The position numbers and the translations under genes are program-made. Of a stretch of 25,790 bases of DNA, positions 20,678 to 25,790 are shown piece by piece; position 1 is the first letter of the stretch, and each line of letters opens with the position of its first letter. Under the pieces are notes generated by a model. The model made no database searches, was not told the origin of the DNA, and saw nothing but the letters and a program-made list of their open reading frames with translations. The stretch lies in contig CAVQWS010000023.1 of NCBI GenBank assembly GCA_963717725.1, positions 1 through 25,790 on the forward strand, read 5' to 3'. The stretch is from AC-32 sp963717725 (GTDB lineage Bacteria; Actinomycetota; Thermoleophilia; Gaiellales; Gaiellaceae).

Positions 20678-20806
20678 ATGACGCAGCTAGGTCAGGACGG
20701 AGACCGTCTCCCGCTCGTCTTATACGACGACGGGCCAGACGCCTTTCGTAATAAGCCCCGGAAGCGTCTGGCTCTTCTTCGTGAGCCGCGGCGTCTGCGC
20801 GCGTGA
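20678..20806 (+). CDS. Small hypothetical protein, 42 aa
   Basis: ATG 20678 opens a frame reading MTQLGQDGDRLPLVLYDDGP then DAFRNKPRKRLALLREPRRL. Its TGA overlaps the GTG start of the next ORF by 4 bases (GTGA), which suggests both are real and coupled. The product has a basic C-terminal half. There is no well-placed Shine-Dalgarno. Not recognised. Confidence 0.4.
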   Translation: MTQLGQDGDRLPLVLYDDGPDAFRNKPRKRLALLREPRRLRA

Positions 20807-21006
20807 ACCGCGACGAACCGATCTGGCTGCGCCTTCGGCAATACGTCGACGGCGCCGAATCGGTCGACGTGGTGCTCGCGCAGCTACTCGACGCGGCGCT
20901 TGAACTCGAAGAACTCGCGGCGGCCGGCTATACGCTCGATCGACCGGTCGAGGCTGACGGGATGCGTCTCAGCCGAGTTGCCACGACTGGCGAAATCCCG
21001 AGGTAG
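20803..21006 (+). CDS. Small acidic hypothetical protein next to attR
   Basis: A 67-aa protein starting at GTG 20803: MNRDEPIWLRLRQYVDGAES, VDVVLAQLLDAALELEELAA and a short tail. It is acidic and helical, with regular Leu spacing in residues 22-40. It is probably translated with the 42-aa ORF it overlaps. Its stop codon falls within the right-hand GGTAGGCAC doublet. Not recognised. Confidence 0.5.
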   Translation: MNRDEPIWLRLRQYVDGAESVDVVLAQLLDAALELEELAAAGYTLDRPVEADGMRLSRVATTGEIPR

Positions 21007-21023
21007 GCACCCAGGTAGGCACC
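20997..21023 (+). repeat. Right arm-type doublet of the element
   Basis: CCCGAGGTAGGCAC, three bases, GGTAGGCACC, the same arrangement and orientation as at 11375-11401. It lies 77 bp from the core repeat in tRNA-Arg. In the excised circle the two doublets would flank the core. Confidence 0.7.
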
Positions 21024-21100
21024 ACGCGCGCAATCCCGGCATCCCTGGCACACCTGACCCACCTAACCATGCGGGTTCGGCTTGCCGTCAGGCGTCGAAA

Positions 21101-21171
21101 TGGCCCCGGGAGGAGTCGAACCTCCGCGCGCGGATTCGAAGTCCGCCGCTCTTCCGCTGAGCTACGGGGCC
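21101..21171 (-). tRNA. tRNA-Arg(TCG), with attR in its 3' end
   Basis: Complete cloverleaf: acceptor GGCCCCG / CGGGGCC, D stem GCTC / GAGC, anticodon stem GCGGA / TCCGC around loop CTTCGAA (anticodon TCG), T stem GGAGG / CCTCC with TTCGACT, discriminator A. CCA is not encoded. Its 3' end is the right-hand att core of the integrated element. Confidence 0.95.
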
Positions 21172-21181
21172 AGGTGCGAGG

Positions 21182-21254
21182 GGTGGCGGACGGGACTCGA
21201 ACCCGCGACCACCGGGACCACAACCCGGGGCTCTACCAACTGAGCTACCGCCAC
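21182..21254 (-). tRNA. tRNA-His(GTG)
   Basis: Acceptor GTGGCGG / CCGCCAC, anticodon stem CCGGG / CCCGG with loop TTGTGGT (anticodon GTG), T loop TTCGAGT. The discriminator is C and the base before position 1 is G, the special G-1:C73 pair that identifies bacterial tRNA-His. Confidence 0.95.
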
Positions 21255-21294
21255 CACGCAGCGGGCACAGGATAGCCCGTCGCGGCTCCGGGGA

Positions 21295-21495
21295 CTAAGC
21301 CGCGGCGGCAGGGAGGTGGCGTCGGATCAGCGCGGCGACGAGCGCCTGCTGCAGCCGGACGAGCTCGGCGCGGTTCCGCTCCAGCTCGTCGCGGCCGGCG
21401 CCGACGGCGCGCAGGGTCTGGCGCTCGTAGACGACGCCGCGGATCTCTTCGCTGAGCGACTCGACGGTGGGGAGTGCGATGACCGTTGCGTTCAT
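21295..21495 (-). CDS. Small helical hypothetical protein
   Basis: A 66-aa protein: MNATVIALPTVESLSEEIRG, VVYERQTLRAVGAGRDELER and NRAELVRLQQALVAALIRRH, ending in LPAAAA. It is almost entirely helical, with heptad-like Leu/Val spacing, and probably dimerises. No Shine-Dalgarno is obvious. It lies between tRNA-His and tRNA-Leu outside the integrated element. The amino-acid pattern argues for a real gene; the family is not recognised. Confidence 0.65.
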   Translation of the reverse strand: MNATVIALPTVESLSEEIRGVVYERQTLRAVGAGRDELERNRAELVRLQQALVAALIRRHLPAAAA

Positions 21496-21562
21496 TGCCG
21501 GAGTTGAGACGGAGCCCGGTGAAAGTAGTTAGTCGCCAACCGTCTCTATCCTTCACGTGCGC

Positions 21563-21648
21563 GCGGGCGTGGCGGAATTGGTAGACGCGGCGGGTTTAGG
21601 TCCCGTTGGGGCTAACGCTCCTTAGAGGTTCAAGTCCTCTCGCCCGCA
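21563..21648 (+). tRNA. tRNA-Leu(TAG)
   Basis: Class II tRNA of 86 nt. Acceptor GCGGGCG / CGCCCGC, anticodon stem GCGGG / CCCGT with loop TTTAGGT (anticodon TAG), a long variable arm (TGGGGCTAACGCTCCT), T stem GAGG / CCTC with TTCAAGT, discriminator A. CCA is not encoded. Confidence 0.95.
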
Positions 21649-21652
21649 CTCC

Positions 21653-22561
21653 ATGGCTCTCCGGCTGATCGCGCTGCTCGGCGCCGGGACGCTCGCGCTC
21701 GGGGCTGCCCACGCGCGCGAGGCGGCCGTCTGGAAGCGTGGGGCGCCGCTGCCCTTGCCGCGAAGCGAGGTCGCCGCAGCGACCGTCGGGAACGAGCTCA
21801 TCGTTGCGGGCGGTTTCCTCGCCGACGGACGCAGCTCCAAGCGCGTGGATGCCTACTCGCCGACGCGCAATCGCTGGCGGCGGCTGCCGGACCTGCCGGC
21901 CGCCGTGAACCACGCCATGGCCGCCTCGGACGGGCACCGGCTTTACGTCGTCGGCGGCTACGGCGCCCCGACGCGCGCGTCCGTCTTCTCGGGCGGTCGC
22001 TGGCGGCGTCTGCCGGACCTGCCTGAGCCGCGCGCCGCGGCGGGCGCTGCGATCGTCGGCCGGACGCTCTACGTGATCGGCGGCGTCGCAGAAGGAGGCC
22101 TGGCGCAGACGTCGCTCGCGTTCGACCTCCGGGCTCGCCGCTGGAAGCGGATCCCGGGGCCGAGGCCACGCGAGCACCTCGGCGTCAGCGCGCTCGGAGG
22201 CCGCGTGTACGCCGTGGCCGGGCGTGAGTCCGGGACGAACTTCGACGCCTTTCAGGCCTACCTCCCCAAGCGCCGTCGCTGGGTCTCGCTGCCGCGCGTG
22301 CCCGAGACGCGAGGCGGCACCGACTCGGCCTCGGTGGGCCCGCTGCTCGTCTCGGCGGGGAGCGAGTCGCCCGCGGGGACGTCGGCCGCGGTGTACGCGT
22401 TCGACGTGCGCACCCGCCGCTGGCGCCGCCTGCCCGACCTGCCGACGCCGAGGCACGGGCTGGGCGTGCTCGGGTTCGGTGGGCGCGTTTACGTGATCGG
22501 CGGCGGCCCGACGCCAGGCCTGTCCGTGAGCGGAGCAAACGAGTTCCTGCGGCTTCGCTGA
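21653..22561 (+). CDS. Secreted Kelch-repeat protein
   Basis: A 302-aa exported beta-propeller. The N-terminus MALRLIALLGAGTLALGAAH is a signal peptide. Six Kelch units follow, each with a VVGG/VIGG/VAGG strand and a W at the end: NELIVAGGF and NRWRRLPDLP, RLYVVGGY and GRWRRLPDLP, TLYVIGGV and RRWKRIPGP, RVYAVAGR and RRWVSLPRVP, TRRWRRLPDLP, and finally RVYVIGGG. It probably binds a ligand or partner outside the membrane. The start codon lies only 4 nt after the tRNA-Leu 3' end with no room for a leader, so the mRNA may be produced by tRNA processing and be nearly leaderless. The cupin gene follows 12 bp downstream. Confidence 0.88.
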   Translation: MALRLIALLGAGTLALGAAHAREAAVWKRGAPLPLPRSEVAAATVGNELIVAGGFLADGRSSKRVDAYSPTRNRWRRLPDLPAAVNHAMAASDGHRLYVVGGYGAPTRASVFSGGRWRRLPDLPEPRAAAGAAIVGRTLYVIGGVAEGGLAQTSLAFDLRARRWKRIPGPRPREHLGVSALGGRVYAVAGRESGTNFDAFQAYLPKRRRWVSLPRVPETRGGTDSASVGPLLVSAGSESPAGTSAAVYAFDVRTRRWRRLPDLPTPRHGLGVLGFGGRVYVIGGGPTPGLSVSGANEFLRLR

Positions 22562-22573
22562 TACTTCCCCGGC

Positions 22574-23494
22574 GTGTTGGCGCACTGGGACGAGGTCGAG
22601 GACCGCCGCAACGAGAAGGGGCCGATGGCCGCGACGTGGCAGCGGCTCGGCGATGCGGCCGGAGCGAAAGGGATCGGCGTGAACCGCGTGCGCGTCGAGC
22701 CAGGTCGGCTCCCCACGCCGCCGCACTCGCACGGGCTGTCGGAGGAGATCTACTACGTGCTCGCCGGCTCGGGCCTGCTCTGGCAGGACGAGGCCGTCTG
22801 CGAGGTCAGGGCCGGCGACACGATCGTGCAGGTCGCCGACCACCACGAGCACACGTTCAAGGGCGGGCCCGATGGGCTCGAGTACCTCGTCTTCGGGACG
22901 CGCCATCCCGTCGAGTACGGCTGGCTGCCGCGGTCGAAGGCGGTGCGGCTGGGCTGGCCGTGGGTCGAGGGCCGCACGGACGACCCCTGGGACGTCGAGG
23001 CCGAGGTCGGCGAGCTCGAGTTCGCAGAGCCGGGCGAGCGGCCGGCGAACGTGGTCGCGCTCGAGGACGTTCCCCTCGACGAGGATGGCGACAAGGTGCT
23101 CGCCGCTGCGGCCGGTTCGCAGCGCTCCGGGCTCAACTGGATCCGCCGGCCGACAGGCAAGCGCGGCTGTCCGCCTCACTGCCACTCGCTCGAGTCCGAG
23201 GCTTTTGTCGTGCTCGAGGGCAGCGGCACGCTCGAGCTGCTGCCCGTGCGCGGCGGCGAGCCGGAGCGGCACGAGCTCGGCCCCGGGCACGTGTTTGCAC
23301 GGCCGCCAGGGTCGCGGGTCGCGCACTCGATCGTGGCCAACGACGACGGCGTCACGTACCTCGCCTACGGCACTCGCGAGCCGAACGACATCGCCTACTA
23401 CCCCCGCTCGAACAAGGTCTACTTCCGCGGCGTGGGGTTGATGACTCGGCTCGAGCACCTCGAATACGGCGACGGCGAGCCGGACGACTACTGA
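22574..23494 (+). CDS. Bicupin domain protein
   Basis: A 306-aa protein with two cupin beta-barrels. Cupin 1 has TPPHSHGLSEEIYYVLAGSG (metal-binding HxH and Glu) and AGDTIVQVADHHEHTF (third His). Cupin 2 has CPPHCHSLESEAFVVLEGSG and LGPGHVFARPPGSRVAHSIV. All metal ligands seem to be kept in both domains, so both may bind metal. Bicupins include dioxygenases, decarboxylases and isomerases; nothing here fixes the reaction. GTG 22574 gives MLAHWDEVEDRRNEKGPM, a typical beginning for this family. It lies 12 bp after the Kelch gene and 35 bp before tig. Confidence 0.85.
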   Translation: MLAHWDEVEDRRNEKGPMAATWQRLGDAAGAKGIGVNRVRVEPGRLPTPPHSHGLSEEIYYVLAGSGLLWQDEAVCEVRAGDTIVQVADHHEHTFKGGPDGLEYLVFGTRHPVEYGWLPRSKAVRLGWPWVEGRTDDPWDVEAEVGELEFAEPGERPANVVALEDVPLDEDGDKVLAAAAGSQRSGLNWIRRPTGKRGCPPHCHSLESEAFVVLEGSGTLELLPVRGGEPERHELGPGHVFARPPGSRVAHSIVANDDGVTYLAYGTREPNDIAYYPRSNKVYFRGVGLMTRLEHLEYGDGEPDDY

Positions 23495-23529
23495 TCCTCT
23501 TCTCGGCCGGCCACGGTCCCTTTGCTTGA

Positions 23530-24894
23530 ATGGACCGGGTGATGGCGTCCCAGGTCGAGGAGCTGCCCGACAACAAGGTCCGGCTGACCGTCGAGGTCCC
23601 GCAGGCCGACCTTCAGCACGCGGTCGAGCACGCGACGCACGACCTCGCCGAGGCGGTCAAGGTGCCGGGCTTTCGCAAGGGCAAAGTTCCGCCGCAGGTG
23701 CTCGAGGCGCGGGTCGGCCGCGAGCGCATCTTCACCGAGGCGGTCGAGAGCCACATCGGCGGCTGGTTCATGAGCGCCGCCGCGACGACGAACATCCGTC
23801 CGGTCGCGGCGCCGGAGTACGACTACGAGCTACCGAGCTCCGAGGATTCCGACTTCCAGTTCACCGCGACGGTCGCCGTCCAGCCGAAGCCCGAGCCGGC
23901 CGACTGGTCGCAGCTCGAGGTTCCGTTCGCCGAGCCTGAGGTGCCGCAGGAGCTCGTCGAGCAGGAGCTCGAGGCGCTGCGCGAGTCGGTCGCCGAGCTC
24001 GCGCCCGTCGAGGACCGGCCCGCGCACACCGGCGACGTGCTGGTCGTCGACGCACTCGACGAGAACGGCGAGGGCCAGCGCGACCTGGTGGTCGAGCTCG
24101 GCTCCGGTCGGCTCGTCGAGGAGATCGAGCGCGCGCTGACCGGCGCCTCCTCGGGCGAGACGAAGGAGGTCGAGTTCGAGTCGGTCGACGGCTCGACCGC
24201 GAAGGCGACGGTCGCCGTCAAGGAGATCAAGGAGAAGGTGCTGCCGCCGCTGGACGACGACCTGGCCCGCGCCGCGAGCGAGTTCGACACGCTCGCCGAG
24301 CTGCGCGCCGACCTCGAGCAGCGCATGCACGACGTGCTCGAGGAGGAGTCCGAGACCCAGTACCGCGCCGCTGCGGTCGACCTGCTGGTCCAGGCGTCCA
24401 ACGTCCAGGTCGGCGGGCCGCTGGTCGAGGCGCGGACGCGCGAGCTCCTGAACGGGCTCGGCCGCTCGCTCGAGAGCCGCGGCATCAGCGCCGAGGCCTA
24501 CTTCCAGCTTTCAGGCCAGACGGCCGAGCAGCTCGTGCAGCGGATGACCGAGGAGGCCGCGCTCTCGGTCGCCCGCGAGCTCGTGCTCGAGGCGGTCGCC
24601 GACCAGCTCGAGCTCGAGGTGACCGACTCGGAGATCGAGGACCTGATCCGCGAGCAGGCCGAGCTTTCAGGCGACGACCCGGACGAGGCGATCAAGCAGG
24701 TGTTCGACTCGGGCCGCCAGGAGCTGCTGCGGTCCGACCTGCGCCTGCGCAAGGCGCTCGACCGCGTCGCGGCCGAGGCGAAGCGCATCCCGCTCGAGGT
24801 TGCGCGCGCCCGCGAGGAGATCTGGACCCCAGACAAGGAATCGCAACCGACCGAGACGAAACTGTGGACCCCCGGCAGCAAGGAGCCAGCATGA
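23530..24894 (+). CDS. tig: Trigger factor
   Basis: A 454-aa ribosome-associated chaperone that receives nascent chains at the exit tunnel. The N-terminal ribosome-binding domain holds the signature GFRKGKVPPQVLEARVG (about residues 48-64). The PPIase (FKBP-like) domain covers about 150-235 (GDVLVVDALDENGEGQRDLV, SGETKEVEFE). The C-terminal helical substrate-binding arms run from about 240 to 420. The tail is acidic and polar. ATG 23530 is used; an ATG at 23542 is possible. Its stop overlaps the clpP start (ATGA), and tig-clpP-clpX is a widely conserved operon. Confidence 0.95.
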   Translation: MDRVMASQVEELPDNKVRLTVEVPQADLQHAVEHATHDLAEAVKVPGFRKGKVPPQVLEARVGRERIFTEAVESHIGGWFMSAAATTNIRPVAAPEYDYELPSSEDSDFQFTATVAVQPKPEPADWSQLEVPFAEPEVPQELVEQELEALRESVAELAPVEDRPAHTGDVLVVDALDENGEGQRDLVVELGSGRLVEEIERALTGASSGETKEVEFESVDGSTAKATVAVKEIKEKVLPPLDDDLARAASEFDTLAELRADLEQRMHDVLEEESETQYRAAAVDLLVQASNVQVGGPLVEARTRELLNGLGRSLESRGISAEAYFQLSGQTAEQLVQRMTEEAALSVARELVLEAVADQLELEVTDSEIEDLIREQAELSGDDPDEAIKQVFDSGRQELLRSDLRLRKALDRVAAEAKRIPLEVARAREEIWTPDKESQPTETKLWTPGSKEPA

Positions 24895-25508
24895 GCCCAT
24901 TGATCCCGATGGTGATCGAGCAAACGTCGCGCGGCGAGCGCTCGTTCGACATCTATTCGCGCCTGTTGAACGAGCGAATCATCTTTCTCGGCACGCCCAT
25001 CGACGACCAGATCGCCAACCTGATCATCGCGCAGCTGCTGCACCTCGAGTCCGAGGACCCCGACAAGGACCTCTCGATCTACATCAACTCGCCGGGCGGC
25101 TCGGTCTACCACGGGCTTGCGATCTACGACACGATGCAGTTCATCAAGCCCGACGTGCAGACGATCTGCGTCGGCACCGCGATGTCGATGGGCGCACTCC
25201 TGCTCGCCGGCGGCGCGAAAGGAAAGCGGATGGCGCTGCCGAACGCCAAGATCCTCATCCACCAGGTCTGGGGCGGTTTCCAGGGGCAGGCGACGGACAT
25301 CGAGATCCATGCCCGGGAGACGATCGCCCTCAAGCGGCGACTCGAGGAGATCATGTCGGAGCACACAGGGCAGGAGATCGACAAAGTTTCGAAGGACATG
25401 GAGCGCGACTACTTCATGACGCCGCAAGAAGCGCAGGACTACGGCATCATCGACAGCGTGATCATCCATCGCGACACCGCCAAGGATGGCGCCAAGGATG
25501 GGGCGTAG
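24891..25508 (+). CDS. clpP: ATP-dependent Clp protease proteolytic subunit
   Basis: A 205-aa ClpP subunit, which forms the tetradecameric protease core with ClpX/ClpC unfoldases. The catalytic triad is visible: Ser99 in GTAMSMGALLL, His124 in ILIHQVWGG and Asp173 in MERDYFMTPQEAQDYGIID. INSPGGSVYHGLAIYD is the conserved handle region. The start follows AAGGAG and overlaps the tig stop. The tail carries a short tandem KDGAKDGA. Many actinobacteria have two or more ClpP paralogues; only one is in this window. Confidence 0.96.
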   Translation: MSPLIPMVIEQTSRGERSFDIYSRLLNERIIFLGTPIDDQIANLIIAQLLHLESEDPDKDLSIYINSPGGSVYHGLAIYDTMQFIKPDVQTICVGTAMSMGALLLAGGAKGKRMALPNAKILIHQVWGGFQGQATDIEIHARETIALKRRLEEIMSEHTGQEIDKVSKDMERDYFMTPQEAQDYGIIDSVIIHRDTAKDGAKDGA

Positions 25509-25549
25509 GCCTGGATTCTCAGGCCGATCCGAGGTAAAAGGAGACTGAG

Positions 25550-25790
25550 GTGGCGCGCGCATCCGATGGCAACGAGCAGCTGCTCTGCAGTTTCTGCGGG
25601 AAGAGTCAGCGGCAGGTCAAAAAGCTCATCGCAGGCCCTGGGGTCTACATCTGCGACGAGTGCATCGACCTCTGCAACGAGATCATCGACGAGGAGCTCA
25701 CCGCTCCCGCGCAGCTGGACCTCGACAACCTGCCGCGGCCGCGTGACATCTACGCCGTCCTGAACGACTACGTCGTCTCGCAGGAAGAGG
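25550..25790 (+). CDS. clpX: ClpX ATPase subunit, N-terminal part (cut by window end)
   Basis: The first 80 residues of ClpX, the AAA+ unfoldase that feeds ClpP. The GTG start has a good Shine-Dalgarno (AAAAGGAGACTGAG). The zinc-binding domain is complete: LLCSFCGKSQRQVKKLIAGP followed by GVYICDECIDLCNEI, with the four Cys ligands. The linker then leads to PRPRDIYAVLNDYVVSQEE, the conserved start of the AAA+ module. The rest lies beyond the window. The gap to clpP is 41 bp. Confidence 0.96.
   Translation, partial: MARASDGNEQLLCSFCGKSQRQVKKLIAGPGVYICDECIDLCNEIIDEELTAPAQLDLDNLPRPRDIYAVLNDYVVSQEE

Larger units (their letters stand above)
11326..21113. mobile_element. Integrative element in tRNA-Arg(TCG), about 9.8 kb
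   Basis: The boundaries are 14-bp direct repeats (ATGGCCCCGGGAGG) at 11326-11339 and 21100-21113. The right copy is the 3' end of an intact tRNA-Arg(TCG) on the minus strand. The left copy extends to a 20-nt tRNA 3' end, read on the minus strand as TTCGATCCCTCCCGGGGCCA. Both ends also carry matching GGTAGGCAC doublets. The element encodes an integrase beside the left end, wHTH and Xis-like regulators, a Prim-pol/helicase replication protein, an HNH nuclease and secreted cargo. No transfer (FtsK/TraB-like), relaxase or capsid genes were seen, so it may be mobilised by another element or rely on replication only. Confidence 0.85.

Noticed and set aside
21596..23458. A 620-codon open frame on the minus strand across the Kelch and bicupin genes
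   Set aside because: It is the complement of two well-supported genes with clear domains, is rich in Arg/Pro/His/Val, starts within a gene and shows no family motif. High GC keeps antisense frames open.
1..25790. CRISPR arrays, IS elements with transposase, restriction or toxin-antitoxin pairs
   Set aside because: No regularly spaced direct repeats, no transposase motifs and no recognisable toxin, antitoxin or methyltransferase domains were found on either strand.

Overview
The window looks like a piece of a high-GC actinobacterial chromosome. The order trigger factor, clpP, clpX at the right end, SpoIIE-type phosphatase and ECF sigma genes, DUF6458 and Excalibur proteins, and very high third-position GC all fit. 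A deep-branching class such as Thermoleophilia is my best guess, by inference only; no rRNA is present.

Region A (1 to about 9.5 kb) is an accessory region. It begins with decayed genes (a DUF4177-like remnant, a membrane protein and a SnoaL-like protein, all broken by frameshifts). Single, functionally unrelated genes follow: a Leu/Glu-type amino-acid dehydrogenase, an alpha/beta hydrolase, a 72-aa protein, a frameshifted YCII protein, a GAF-SpoIIE phosphatase, a Nudix hydrolase and an S51 peptidase. One copy of a 30-bp hairpin repeat (called E here) separates nearly every pair of neighbours. I found nine copies between 900 and 6875 and a weaker one at 18.4 kb. This cassette-like layout is the most unusual feature of the window. 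The region closes with an ECF sigma factor (with SnoaL-like tail) diverging from an MFS transporter, then the 3' half of a tRNA-Arg(TCT) beside what may be an integrase C-terminal remnant, so it may be the end of an old island.

Region B (9.5 to 11.3 kb) holds a DUF6458 membrane protein, a DJ-1/PfpI amidotransferase gene with a 1-nt frameshift, a 22-aa hydrophobic peptide followed by a terminator-like hairpin, and a two-TM protein.

Region C (11326 to 21113) is an integrative element of about 9.8 kb inserted in the 3' end of tRNA-Arg(TCG). The left end carries a 20-nt copy of the tRNA 3' end and the right end carries the intact tRNA. Both ends also carry the same double GGTAGGCAC motif. Inside are a tyrosine integrase (frameshifted), a wHTH protein, a divergent excisionase-like HTH gene, a small protein with an SSB-like C-terminal tip, a Prim-pol/RepA-type helicase replication protein, an HNH endonuclease, two paralogous zinc-ribbon proteins, and three secreted proteins (Excalibur, collagen-like, and one unrecognised). 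The 3' end of the replication gene carries paired inverted copies of AGTGGCGT and a 54-bp hairpin, a candidate replication origin. No conjugation or capsid genes were seen.

Region D (21.1 to 25.8 kb) is core chromosome: tRNA-Arg, tRNA-His, a small helical protein, tRNA-Leu, a Kelch protein starting 4 nt after that tRNA, a bicupin protein, and the tig-clpP-clpX operon, with clpX cut by the window edge.
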